Shown here: piece by piece, positions 52,487 to 63,457 of the stretch | Numbering within the stretch: the stretch's first letter is position 1 | Layout of the letters: each line of letters begins with the position of its first letter | DNA from: Sulfurovum indicum | Lineage (GTDB): Bacteria > Campylobacterota > Campylobacteria > Campylobacterales > Sulfurovaceae | Reading direction: 5' to 3' | Assembly (NCBI RefSeq): GCF_014931715.1 | Contig: NZ_CP063164.1 | Span: forward strand, 558,001 to 622,000 | DNA length: 64,000 nt | Notes under the pieces: generated by a model | Database searches by the model: none | What the model saw: only the letters and a program-made list of their open reading frames with translations | Told to the model about the DNA's origin: nothing | Position numbers and translations under genes: made by a program

Positions 52487-53253
52487 TGCGTCTGGTTATT
52501 AAAGTCGGTTCTCATGTCCTTACAGAAAACAGTACTATTGTCAAAGAGCGTATGATGGCACTGGTCAAGTTTGTCTCTGAGCTTAAAGAGTATAACTATG
52601 AAGTGATACTTGTCAGTTCCGGTGCGGTGGCAGCAGGATATACACTGTTGCCACTGGATAGAAGTTCGGTAGCAAACAGGCAGGCTTTGGCTGCGATCGG
52701 TCAGCCGTTACTGTTGAAAATGTATCAGGAGAAGTTTGCAAAATTCGGTTTTCTCTGTTCCCAGATACTTTTGAGTGCAGATGTTTTTGACTCACGCAAA
52801 GCAACGGCATATGCCAAAGTGGCGATCGATACTCTGCTTGCAAACGGTGTAGTACCTATTATTAATGAAAATGATACAGTGAGTATCGAAGAGCTGGTTT
52901 TTGGTGACAACGACAGGCTTTCTGCGCATGTAACACACTATTTTGATGCACAGATGCTGGTGATCCTCTCAGATATCGATGCATTCTATAATAAAGATCC
53001 GAACTGTTACGGTGATGCTGTACGGCGTCCTGTAGTTACTCATATCAGTGCAGAGGAACTTGCTGCTGAGCATACACCCAACAATGAGTTTGCCACAGGT
53101 GGTATCGTAACTAAATTGCAATCGGCAGACTTTTTGATGAAACATGGCAGAGAGATGTTCCTCGCAAGCGGATTTGACCTTAGTGATGCAAGATCTTTCC
53201 TGTTGGAAAAAGTACATAAAGGCGGTACACTGTTCAAGTCGCCCAATAAATGA
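52486..53253 (+). CDS. proB: Glutamate 5-kinase, short form without PUA domain
   Basis: A 255-residue amino-acid kinase, first step of proline synthesis. It has [36 protein letters not shown] and GTGG-like [13 protein letters not shown]. coli ProB has an extra ~100-residue PUA domain; it is missing here, as in other Campylobacterota. Start is GTG 52486, coupled to obgE (TAGTG). proA is not in the window. Confidence 0.92.
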   Translation: MRLVIKVGSHVLTENSTIVKERMMALVKFVSELKEYNYEVILVSSGAVAAGYTLLPLDRSSVANRQALAAIGQPLLLKMYQEKFAKFGFLCSQILLSADVFDSRKATAYAKVAIDTLLANGVVPIINENDTVSIEELVFGDNDRLSAHVTHYFDAQMLVILSDIDAFYNKDPNCYGDAVRRPVVTHISAEELAAEHTPNNEFATGGIVTKLQSADFLMKHGREMFLASGFDLSDARSFLLEKVHKGGTLFKSPNK

Positions 53254-53263
53254 AAGGATGGTT

Positions 53264-54193
53264 TTGAATAAAAAAATTGTCTATATGGGTACGCCCCATT
53301 ATGCTCAAGAGATACTAGGGACTTTGATACAGTCTGAAGATATGGATGTGATATTGGTGATTACACAGCCTGACAGACCTGTAGGACGTAAAAAGGTTAT
53401 GACACCACCGCCGGTAAAAGAGTTGGCAACGGAACATAGTATTGAAGTACTGCAGCCTAATCGCCTGAGTGATGCGGGGATCGAAGAGGCGATCAGGCAT
53501 GTAAAACCGGACTTCATTGTTGTGGCTGCATTTGGCCAGCTTTTGCCCAGATCCATTCTTGACATTGCTCCGTGCATTAATCTGCATGCTTCATTGCTGC
53601 CACAGTATCGCGGTGCATCACCGGTACAACAGTCTCTACTTAATGGTGATAAAGTGACCGGAGTCACTTCTATGCTGATGGAAGAGGGGCTGGATACGGG
53701 ACCAATACTGGAAAAAATTATTTTTGAGATTCCCCGGGATATGCGTCTGCATGCACTGATGGAGCAGCTTACCAAAGATGCCTGTACCCTGACACTCTCT
53801 ACACTGAGAAACTTTGAAAATATCACACCACAACCTCAGGATGGATCCAAAGCAACACTTTGTAAGAAGATCCGAAAGAGTGATGGAGAGGTTGACTTTT
53901 CCGATGCGGAGGAAGTTTATAATAAATACAGAGCATTTGAAGGCTGGCCCGGAATCTTTGCTGCCAACGGTACGAAATTTGACAATGTGACGTTGCTGGA
54001 AAGAGATATAGCACATACCCCTTTTGAGATTTTGTCTTTTGAAGGAGATGAAGTGATCGTAGGGTGTGGAAAAGGAAGTTTGAAGATCGGTACGCTGCAG
54101 CCTGTTTCCAAAAAACCGATGAGCGCCAAAGCTTACAGTGTGGGAAGGGGGTTGAAAGTTGGAGATCATCTGTTGAATGGAGAAATATCTTGA
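53264..54193 (+). CDS. fmt: Methionyl-tRNA formyltransferase
   Basis: A 309-residue enzyme that formylates initiator Met-tRNA. YMGTPHYAQEIL and ITQPDRPVGRKK start the formyltransferase domain; INLHASLLPQYRGASPVQ carries the catalytic Asn/His loop, and the C-terminal OB domain starts near residue 205. GAAAGGA lies five bases before TTG 53264. ATG 53258 overlaps that site, so it is less likely, though it would add only two residues. Confidence 0.94.
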   Translation: MNKKIVYMGTPHYAQEILGTLIQSEDMDVILVITQPDRPVGRKKVMTPPPVKELATEHSIEVLQPNRLSDAGIEEAIRHVKPDFIVVAAFGQLLPRSILDIAPCINLHASLLPQYRGASPVQQSLLNGDKVTGVTSMLMEEGLDTGPILEKIIFEIPRDMRLHALMEQLTKDACTLTLSTLRNFENITPQPQDGSKATLCKKIRKSDGEVDFSDAEEVYNKYRAFEGWPGIFAANGTKFDNVTLLERDIAHTPFEILSFEGDEVIVGCGKGSLKIGTLQPVSKKPMSAKAYSVGRGLKVGDHLLNGEIS

Positions 54194-54903
54194 AGGGCCC
54201 TCAAGATACAATGCTGACGCCGGGTAAAGCTGTGCAGTCGCCTCATCTGACCAGTCACATGGAAAACTTTGATATCCTTTCTTTTCCAAAACTTGCCTCA
54301 ACACAAAAGTATCTTGTTGAGGCACTCAGGGAAAAGAAGCTTCAGCCTCCTGCTGCAGTAGTCACGGAAGAACAGTATGCAGGAGTGGGAAGCAGAGAGA
54401 ACAGCTGGGAAGGAGAAAGAGGCAGTTTTTTTGCTTCGATTGCTCTTCATATTGCAGATCTGCCTGAAGATCTTCCTCTCTCTTCAGCCTCCATATATTT
54501 TTCTTTTCTTATGAAAGAAATACTCTTGGATTATAATGAAAAAGTATGGCTTAAATGGCCTAACGATCTTTATGTAGATGAAAATAAAATCGGTGGTACG
54601 ATCACTCAAAAAGTAAAAGATATTTTAGTATGCGGCATAGGGATTAATTTAAAGAAAACACAAAGTGGCTACAGTGCCTTACAGTCCGATGTTTCACCTG
54701 ATATTTTACTCAAACTGTACCTTGAAAAGCTTAATAAGTTTCCAAAATGGAAGCAGGTTTTTAGTGAGTATCAGGTAGAATTTGAACAGAATAGAAAGTT
54801 TTTTGCACATATAAAAAACATCAGGAAGAGCCTTTCTGAAGCACTTTTGTGCGAGGATGGCTCTTTACTTATCGAGGGGGAGAGGGTATATAGTTTACGA
54901 TGA
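54190..54903 (+). CDS. birA: Biotin-[acetyl-CoA-carboxylase] ligase
   Basis: A 237-residue ligase without the DNA-binding domain of E. coli BirA, so it should not repress transcription. Motifs: the biotin/ATP loop around SRENSWEGERGSFFAS and WLKWPNDLYVDENKIGGT with the catalytic Lys. Start uncertain: TTG 54190 overlaps the fmt stop (TTGA) with GGAGA eight bases upstream, while ATG 54259 begins at the conserved part but lacks a ribosome site. Fits the usual fmt-birA-parA order. Confidence 0.88.
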   Translation: MKGPQDTMLTPGKAVQSPHLTSHMENFDILSFPKLASTQKYLVEALREKKLQPPAAVVTEEQYAGVGSRENSWEGERGSFFASIALHIADLPEDLPLSSASIYFSFLMKEILLDYNEKVWLKWPNDLYVDENKIGGTITQKVKDILVCGIGINLKKTQSGYSALQSDVSPDILLKLYLEKLNKFPKWKQVFSEYQVEFEQNRKFFAHIKNIRKSLSEALLCEDGSLLIEGERVYSLR

Positions 54904-55688
54904 GTGAAATAATCAGCATAGCCAACCAAAAAGGTGGCGTAGGAAAGACAACCACTGCAGTCAACCTGGCAGCCTCATTGGCTGAAAAAGGTAAAAAAGT
55001 ACTGCTTCTTGATATAGATCCGCAATCAAATGCAACGACCAGTCTGGGATTCAGCAGAAGTGACTATGAGTACAATATTTATCATGTACTTATCGGAAGT
55101 AAAAAACTTTCTGAAGTTGTACTTAAGACACAGATAAAGAAGCTTGATCTTGCACCGTCGAACATTGGTCTGGTCGGGATAGAAAAAGAGTTCTATAATC
55201 CAAAAAAGAAAAACCGGGAATTGGTGCTCAAAGAGAAGATCAGTGAGGTCTCCAAAAAGTATGATTTTATTATTATTGACTCTCCTCCTGCATTGGGACC
55301 GATCACTATTAATGCCTTGAGCGCATCTGATTCTGTTATCATTCCGATCCAGTGTGAGTTCTTTGCACTGGAAGGACTGGCACAACTTTTAAATACAGTA
55401 AGCCTTTTGAAAAAGACTATCAACCCGAAACTGAAGATCAAAGGTTTTCTGCCGACAATGTACTCCAAGCAGAACAACCTCTCCAAGCAGGTATTGGCAG
55501 ACCTTTCCCATCACTTTAAAGATAAGCTCTTTCATATTAAAAAGAACTCCAAGGAGTGTATCGTCGTTCCACGCAATGTGAAAATCGCAGAGTCCCCGAG
55601 CTTTGGAAAACCTGTAACAGACTATGCAACGAGCTCAAAGGGTTCACTCGCCTACAGAGATCTTGCTACTGTGATCGCAAGAGGTTAA
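54900..55688 (+). CDS. parA: Chromosome-partitioning ATPase ParA (Soj)
   Basis: A 262-residue deviant Walker ATPase: NQKGGVGKTTTAVNLAASLA (signature Lys), LLLDIDPQSNATTSLG and IIIDSPPALGP. It forms dynamic gradients on the nucleoid that move ParB-parS complexes. No N-terminal DNA-binding helix extension, so it is the chromosomal type. The ATG overlaps the birA stop (ATGA); parB follows after 3 bases. Confidence 0.95.
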   Translation: MSEIISIANQKGGVGKTTTAVNLAASLAEKGKKVLLLDIDPQSNATTSLGFSRSDYEYNIYHVLIGSKKLSEVVLKTQIKKLDLAPSNIGLVGIEKEFYNPKKKNRELVLKEKISEVSKKYDFIIIDSPPALGPITINALSASDSVIIPIQCEFFALEGLAQLLNTVSLLKKTINPKLKIKGFLPTMYSKQNNLSKQVLADLSHHFKDKLFHIKKNSKECIVVPRNVKIAESPSFGKPVTDYATSSKGSLAYRDLATVIARG

Positions 55689-55691
55689 TAC

Positions 55692-56555
55692 ATGGCTCTT
55701 GGTAGAGGACTGGGAGATATTCTCTCTGAAGTAGAGGAAGCATACGAGAAGGATCTGAGCGGTATCGACAGTTTTGAACTGGAGGCACAGGGGGCACGTG
55801 TTGAAGAGTTGGAGGTCAATTCGATCTCACCCAACCCTTTCCAGCCGCGTAAACACTTTGACGAAAAAGCTCTCAAAGAGCTGAGCAGTTCGATTAAAGA
55901 GCACGGTCTCCTCCAGCCCATTGTAGTGATCGAAAAAGGGGAAGGGTATCTTCTTGTCGCAGGAGAGCGTCGTCTTCGTGCCCACAAACTGGCAAAAATC
56001 CCCACGATTAAAGCTATCGTTGCCAATGTAAATATTGATGAACTACGTCTGCGGGAATTGGCACTTATAGAAAATATCCAGCGTGAGAATCTTAATGCAA
56101 TAGAGCTGGCAAACTCTTATTCAGAACTGATAGAAGTACATAAGATCACGCATGATGAACTCTCAGAGATTGTGCATAAAAGTCGTTCACAGATTACCAA
56201 TACCATACGACTTCTATCACTAAGTGACTATGCCAAAAAGCAACTGGCCAATGGAAAAATATCGCAGGGACATGCTAAAGTACTGGTAGGACTTGATGAA
56301 AAAAAACAGAAGGTCATTATTGACTCAATTATAGGACAGAAACTGAGTGTTCGTGATGTAGAGAAACTGGTTAAGAACAACAAGCACAAAAGTGTATCAA
56401 AAACACCAGCCAAGGCTTCACTGCTTGAAAACGCTGCCGAGGATATAGAGGCAGTATTGCCCTTTAAACATAAGCTCAAATCCAAAAGTATAGAGATATA
56501 TTTCGAAAATGCCCAAGAGGTTGCAAACTTTCTCACATTCCTAAAAAATCGTTAA
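55692..56555 (+). CDS. parB: Chromosome-partitioning protein ParB (Spo0J)
   Basis: A 287-residue protein. The N-terminal CTPase/ParB box has LQPIVVIEKGEGYLLVAGERRLRAHKLA, then LALIENIQRENLNAIE, and a helix-turn-helix DNA-binding region (LSEIVHKSRSQITNTIRLLSL) for parS. A C-terminal dimerisation segment ends the protein. I found no convincing parS site in the window. The atp genes start 62 bases downstream. Confidence 0.95.
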   Translation: MALGRGLGDILSEVEEAYEKDLSGIDSFELEAQGARVEELEVNSISPNPFQPRKHFDEKALKELSSSIKEHGLLQPIVVIEKGEGYLLVAGERRLRAHKLAKIPTIKAIVANVNIDELRLRELALIENIQRENLNAIELANSYSELIEVHKITHDELSEIVHKSRSQITNTIRLLSLSDYAKKQLANGKISQGHAKVLVGLDEKKQKVIIDSIIGQKLSVRDVEKLVKNNKHKSVSKTPAKASLLENAAEDIEAVLPFKHKLKSKSIEIYFENAQEVANFLTFLKNR

Positions 56556-56617
56556 AAATTAACCCTTATCTCATATATAAGATGGTAATATATTGCGAAA
56601 TTACTAGAGGAGTTTGA

Positions 56618-57040
56618 ATGCTTGACATACATTTACCATTGATGTTGTTCGTCCTGGCGTTGTTCCTGACCCTTCTTGTCGTTTTAAATCGTATGCTGTT
56701 TCAACCGTTGTTGAAATTCATGGACGATCGTGATCGTTCCATTGCAAAAGATTTGGAAGCGGCAAAGGGCTTGAGCGGCAACAGCGATGAACTCAATGCC
56801 AAAGCGGAAGAGAACCTTAGCAAGGCTAAGAGTGAAGCTGCTGCGATCAGACAGAAAGCCATTGAAGAAGAGAAAGCTTTGGCGGCAAGTAAAGTCGAAA
56901 CAAAACAAGCCGAGTTGGATAAGGCGTACGCAGAGTTCACTGAGAAGCTGGCTTCAGAGAAAGAGAATCTTAAAAATGAGCTTCTTTCCCAAATGCCTCT
57001 TTTCAAAGAGAGCCTCAAAGCTAAGTTCAGCAAGTTATAG
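56618..57040 (+). CDS. atpF': ATP synthase subunit b'
   Basis: 140 residues: one N-terminal helix (about 6-28, LMLFVLALFLTLLVVLNRMLF) followed by a long charged helix. This is the b' stalk subunit, found with b in Campylobacterota and photosynthetic bacteria. GAGGAG precedes the ATG. First of seven atp genes; atpB and atpE (Fo a and c) are not here and are usually elsewhere in this phylum. Confidence 0.9.
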   Translation: MLDIHLPLMLFVLALFLTLLVVLNRMLFQPLLKFMDDRDRSIAKDLEAAKGLSGNSDELNAKAEENLSKAKSEAAAIRQKAIEEEKALAASKVETKQAELDKAYAEFTEKLASEKENLKNELLSQMPLFKESLKAKFSKL

Positions 57041-57051
57041 GAAGGATGGAT

Positions 57052-57600
57052 ATGAAAAAAGTTTTACTGGTATCTCTGCTTGTCCTGCCTGCGCTTCTTT
57101 TGGCAAGTAGTGGACATGGAGAGGAAGCGAGCCGTTATTTCGCACAGACAGGAAGGGAGAGTGACTTCTGGCCGAGAGTGATCAACTTCACGATCTTTGC
57201 GGCACTGCTCTGGTATCTTCTTGCCAATCCTATCAAGAACTTCTTTGTAGGAAGAAAAGAGGGGATCGCATCTCAGCTTAAAGAGATAGAAGAGAAGCTT
57301 CAGGCTGCCAAAGATGAGAAAAAAGAGGCTCAGGCTCGTTTGGATGAAAGTGTGAAAAAAGCGGAGCAGATCATAGAAGATGCAAAAAAAGAGGCAGCTA
57401 TACTGGCTCAGAAGATCGCTGAAGCAAATGCTCAAGAGTTGGAAGTGATGGAGAAGCAGTATGCTGAGAAGATTGCACTTGAGGAACGTAAAGCCTCAAG
57501 AGAAGCGATCGACGAAGTATTGAGTGAAAACATTACAACTGACGACATTATGCTTGATCAGGCTAAAGTGGTCGACATTATTTCTAAGAAGGTGGCATAA
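57052..57600 (+). CDS. atpF: ATP synthase subunit b
   Basis: 182 residues. A signal-like hydrophobic stretch (1-20, ending LLLASSGHG) precedes the true membrane helix (about 40-62, VINFTIFAALLWYLL), then a long charged coiled coil. The extra N-terminal segment is typical of Campylobacterota b subunits. ATG 57052 has AAGGA five bases upstream; ATG 57046 overlaps that site. Confidence 0.9.
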   Translation: MKKVLLVSLLVLPALLLASSGHGEEASRYFAQTGRESDFWPRVINFTIFAALLWYLLANPIKNFFVGRKEGIASQLKEIEEKLQAAKDEKKEAQARLDESVKKAEQIIEDAKKEAAILAQKIAEANAQELEVMEKQYAEKIALEERKASREAIDEVLSENITTDDIMLDQAKVVDIISKKVA

Positions 57601-57602
57601 GT

Positions 57603-58130
57603 ATGGAAGAGTTAATCGCAAAACGATATGCATCAGCCCTCTCTTCAGCAAGTAAAGATGTTGCTTCTGATTCAAAAATACTGAATATCTTGACAGAGGC
57701 CATTTCAAACGATGAAGTAATGACAGCATTGACTTCTCCGATCGTTTCGGCAGAGAAGAAGACTGAGATGATTCTCTCAGCTTTGGGTGATGAGGCAGAC
57801 AAAGTGTTGGTAAACTTCATAAAGATCCTCGGTGAGAACAAAAGACTTGATCTGATTCCTGCGATCGCGAAAGTACTCAATGCAGACCTGCAAAAAGCAT
57901 CTAACAAGTATGAAGGTGTACTTAAAAGCAACAAGAAACTGGATAAAGAGGAGTTGAAGAAACTCGAAGAGACACTTACCAGCTATACAGGGTCAAAGAT
58001 CAAGTTGAAGCAGGAAAAGACAGATCTTGACGGAATGCGTGTTTCAGTGGATGATTTGGGAATTGAGGTTAACTTCTCCAAGCAGAGAGTTAAAGAACAG
58101 CTAATTGATTTCATTAAGAAATCTTTGTAG
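57603..58130 (+). CDS. atpH: ATP synthase subunit delta
   Basis: 175 residues. The helical N-terminal domain (about 1-105) starts IAKRYASALSSASK and the C-terminal part has SYTGSKIKLKQEKTDLDGMRVSVDD. It joins the peripheral stalk to the top of F1. The start is two bases after the atpF stop. Confidence 0.92.
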   Translation: MEELIAKRYASALSSASKDVASDSKILNILTEAISNDEVMTALTSPIVSAEKKTEMILSALGDEADKVLVNFIKILGENKRLDLIPAIAKVLNADLQKASNKYEGVLKSNKKLDKEELKKLEETLTSYTGSKIKLKQEKTDLDGMRVSVDDLGIEVNFSKQRVKEQLIDFIKKSL

Positions 58131-58156
58131 TTATCTATTAATAGAAAGGAGTATCA

Positions 58157-59671
58157 GTGGCAGTAAAATTGCAAGCAGATGAGATAAGTTCGATCATCAA
58201 AGAGAGAATAGAGAACTTTGAGATTGATGTAGACATCAACGAAGTAGGAAAAGTAGTAGGTATCGCAGACGGTATTACAACAGTTTACGGTCTTAACAAT
58301 GTTATGGCCGGAGAGGTTGTAGAGTTCGAGAATGGTGCAAAAGGACTTGTTCTTAACCTTGAAGAGGCAAATGTCGGTGTCGTTGTATTGGGTAGCAGTG
58401 CAGGAATCAAAGAGGGGATGAGTGTTAAAAGACTCGGAACCCTTCTGAAAATACCGGTAGGCGACAGCCTGATGGGCAGAGTAATCAACCCGCTTGGTGA
58501 GCCGCTTGACGGAAAAGGTGCTGTAGAGGCAACAGAAGAGAAGTTCATTGAAGAGAAAGCACCGGGGATCATGGCACGTAAGTCCGTACATGAGCCACTT
58601 CAAACAGGTATCAAAGCGATCGACGCACTTGTACCGGTTGGTCGAGGACAAAGAGAACTTATCATTGGTGACAGACAGACAGGTAAGACAACTCTGGCGA
58701 TCGATACGATCATCAACCAAAAAGGACAGGATGTTGTATGTATCTATGTCGCTATCGGTCAAAAGCAGTCAACAGTTGCCGCAACGGTTAAAAAACTTGA
58801 AGAGCACGGTGCAATGGATTACACTATCGTAGTCAATGCAGGTGCTGCTGACTCCTCTGCGCTGCAGTTCCTTGCACCATATGCGGGTGTCACTATGGCT
58901 GAATACTTCAGAGATAACGGCAGACATGCAGTTATTTTCTATGATGACCTTTCAAAGCATGCGGTTGCATACAGAGAAATGTCTTTGATCCTTAGACGTC
59001 CTCCGGGCCGTGAAGCATACCCGGGAGATGTTTTCTATCTACACTCAAGACTGCTTGAGAGAGCTGCGAAACTGAACGATGATCTTGGTGCCGGTTCTAT
59101 TACGGCATTCCCGATTATTGAAACACAGGCAGGTGACGTTGCCGCGTATATTCCGACAAACGTTATCTCTATTACGGATGGTCAGATCTTCCTTGAAACC
59201 GATCTCTTTAACTCAGGTATCAGACCTGCGATCAATGTCGGTCTTTCTGTTTCACGTGTTGGTGGTGCTGCGCAGATCAAAGCAACAAAGCAGGTTTCCG
59301 GTACACTAAGACTTGACCTTGCATCGTTTAGAGAGCTTCAGGCGTTCGCACAGTTCGCTTCGGATCTTGATGATCACACAAGAGCACAGCTTGAGAGAGG
59401 TCAGAGAATGGTTGAAGTTCTTAAACAGGGACCATACTCTCCAGTACCTATTGAGAAGCAGGTTGTGATCATCTTTGCCGGTGCCAATGGATATCTTGAT
59501 GATATCCCGGCATCATCAGTAGTGAAGTTTGAGGCGGAACTTATGCCATTTATGGAAGCAAAATATATGAATGTTCTTGATGCGATCAGAAATGACAAGA
59601 AGATCACAGATGAGACAGATGCAGAGTTGAGAAAAGCGATCGAAGATTTCAAAGCTTCATTTGCAGCGTAA
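58157..59671 (+). CDS. atpA: ATP synthase subunit alpha
   Basis: 504 residues, the non-catalytic nucleotide-binding F1 subunit. P-loop [15 protein letters not shown] and the ATPase signature [17 protein letters not shown] are intact. Start is GTG 58157 with AAAGGAG upstream. Length normal. Confidence 0.97.
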   Translation: MAVKLQADEISSIIKERIENFEIDVDINEVGKVVGIADGITTVYGLNNVMAGEVVEFENGAKGLVLNLEEANVGVVVLGSSAGIKEGMSVKRLGTLLKIPVGDSLMGRVINPLGEPLDGKGAVEATEEKFIEEKAPGIMARKSVHEPLQTGIKAIDALVPVGRGQRELIIGDRQTGKTTLAIDTIINQKGQDVVCIYVAIGQKQSTVAATVKKLEEHGAMDYTIVVNAGAADSSALQFLAPYAGVTMAEYFRDNGRHAVIFYDDLSKHAVAYREMSLILRRPPGREAYPGDVFYLHSRLLERAAKLNDDLGAGSITAFPIIETQAGDVAAYIPTNVISITDGQIFLETDLFNSGIRPAINVGLSVSRVGGAAQIKATKQVSGTLRLDLASFRELQAFAQFASDLDDHTRAQLERGQRMVEVLKQGPYSPVPIEKQVVIIFAGANGYLDDIPASSVVKFEAELMPFMEAKYMNVLDAIRNDKKITDETDAELRKAIEDFKASFAA

Positions 59672-59683
59672 GAAAGGCTTATC

Positions 59684-61983
<2,300 letters not shown>

Positions 61984-61997
61984 GACGCTTCAAAAGC

Positions 61998-62076
61998 AAA
62001 GCTCATAAAGTTACATTGGAACCGAGTCGACCTAAGAGGTCGGCTTGGGAAGCCAGCTATGTTTCAGTAGAGCTTT
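61998..62076 (+). ncRNA. Folded RNA between atpD and atpC
   Basis: A fully paired 12-base stem (62022-62033 with 62037-62048, loop AAG, two G-U pairs) sits inside further pairings: ACATTGG with CCA..ATGT, and AAAGCTC (61998-62004) with GAGCTTT (62070-62076). It lacks a U-run and lies in an operon, so it is more likely a stability or processing element than a terminator. Confidence 0.55.
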
Positions 62077-62103
62077 TACTATTTGGTTTACTAAAGGAAA
62101 ACT

Positions 62104-62490
62104 ATGGAACTAATGAAGCTTGAAATCGTCACACCAAACGGTGTGATATTCGATAACGATGTTCGTCAGGTAACACTTCCGGGGTCTGAAGGAGAGTTTG
62201 GAGTACTTCCTAAACATGCTACCTTGGTCTCACTGCTTGATACCGGTGTAATCGATATCGTAAAAGCTGATGGCAAGGAAGTAGCGGTTGCCATCAACTC
62301 CGGTTATGTCAAAGTTGACGAAGAGAAGACAACCTGTATCGTAGACGGTGCTGTTGCACTCTCCGGAGAAGATACAGACCTTGCCAAAGCACTCAATGAG
62401 GCAAAAGAACTTCTCAAAAAGGCTGAGTCATCCAACACGGTTATCGCAGCAGCGGTAAGTAAAGTAGAACAGATCGGAAAGTCTCTTTAA
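62104..62490 (+). CDS. atpC: ATP synthase subunit epsilon
   Basis: 128 residues. The N-terminal beta sandwich has MKLEIVTPNGVIFDNDVRQVTLPGSEGEFGVLP and a helical C-terminus (ALNEAKELLKKAES). It couples rotation and may inhibit ATP hydrolysis. ATG 62104 follows AAAGGA; ATG 62113 is an alternative. Confidence 0.94.
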   Translation: MELMKLEIVTPNGVIFDNDVRQVTLPGSEGEFGVLPKHATLVSLLDTGVIDIVKADGKEVAVAINSGYVKVDEEKTTCIVDGAVALSGEDTDLAKALNEAKELLKKAESSNTVIAAAVSKVEQIGKSL

Positions 62491-62491
62491 G

Positions 62492-63067
62492 TTGGGTTCT
62501 CTTCTAGATTATTTCATCAACAGCAGTGCGATCACCATTTTCGTACTGCTGGTGCTTTCACTCTATTTTATAGCTACCTTCTGGATATTCCTTGACCGCT
62601 ACTATATTATCTCTGCCCGTATCAATTCGGAAGCGCGTTCTCTTAAGTCACTCTATACAGGTCAGTCAAAATCAGTGGCCGACAACTCACTTATTTTTAC
62701 TTATCTATCACGTGTCAATAAACCAAATAAAGCCATTCTTAATGCTGCTGCTTCAGATGCCATTCGTGTCTCAACCAAAGGCTTGACCTGGCTTTCTATC
62801 ATTGCATCAACCTCTCCCTTTATCGGTCTTTTTGGAACCGTTATCGGTATTTTGGAAACTTTCTCCAAACTTGGAGCAGAGTCTTCGGCTTCGCTCACAG
62901 TAGTTGCGCCAGCTATTTCTGAAGCACTCATTGCAACTGCAGCGGGGATTGCAGTTGCGATCTTTGCCTACAGTTTTCATCTTATTCTGAAACGTAAAGC
63001 CTATGAGCTCTCTTCTCTTCTTGCTTCCCAGTCAGAAGTGATACTCTCTCAAACAACAGAGGAGTAG
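62492..63067 (+). CDS. ExbB/TolQ-family proton-channel protein
   Basis: 191 residues with three membrane helices (about 14-36, 103-125 and 143-167). The MotA/TolQ/ExbB motif LSIIASTSPFIGLFGTVIGI and the following PAISEALIATAAGIAVAIFAY are typical. With the next gene it converts proton flow into motion of a TonB/TolA-type protein. Start TTG 62492, one base after atpC. Confidence 0.9.
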   Translation: MGSLLDYFINSSAITIFVLLVLSLYFIATFWIFLDRYYIISARINSEARSLKSLYTGQSKSVADNSLIFTYLSRVNKPNKAILNAAASDAIRVSTKGLTWLSIIASTSPFIGLFGTVIGILETFSKLGAESSASLTVVAPAISEALIATAAGIAVAIFAYSFHLILKRKAYELSSLLASQSEVILSQTTEE

Positions 63068-63070
63068 ACC

Positions 63071-63457
63071 ATGTTTTCATGGGATGACAATCCGGATTTG
63101 AATATCACTCCGCTGGTGGATGTCATGCTGGTACTGATGGCTATATTGATGATCACTGCACCTACCATCACTTTCCAGGAACAGATCGATCTTCCGCAAG
63201 GTTCCAAAACTGTTAAAGTCACAAAGCCAAAAACGCTTACTATACGTATGGATAAAAACCAGAAGATATATATGGGTAAAGAGAAGTACACTCTCGCAAC
63301 GTTCGCAGACGATTTTGTCAACAAGTCTGTTGATTACGACAAGAATACTGAAGTCTATATCCGTGCTGATGAGCGCTTGAAGTACAAAGATGTGATGTAT
63401 CTGCTTAAAAGTGTTAAAGCTGCCGGTTTTGAAAAGGTCTCTCTTATTACGCTATGA
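63071..63457 (+). CDS. ExbD/TolR-family protein
   Basis: 128 residues: one membrane helix (about 14-34) with the proton-carrying Asp in NITPLVDVMLVLMAILMITAP, then a periplasmic domain. Three bases after the ExbB/TolQ stop. The next gene overlaps by 4 bases (ATGA). Confidence 0.9.
   Translation: MFSWDDNPDLNITPLVDVMLVLMAILMITAPTITFQEQIDLPQGSKTVKVTKPKTLTIRMDKNQKIYMGKEKYTLATFADDFVNKSVDYDKNTEVYIRADERLKYKDVMYLLKSVKAAGFEKVSLITL

Noticed and set aside
59246-59262. TGTTTCACGTG in atpA, resembling the left two thirds of a parS site, 3.5 kb from parB
   Set aside because: The right part does not match, and the bases are dictated by the universally conserved SVSRVGG codons of the alpha subunit.
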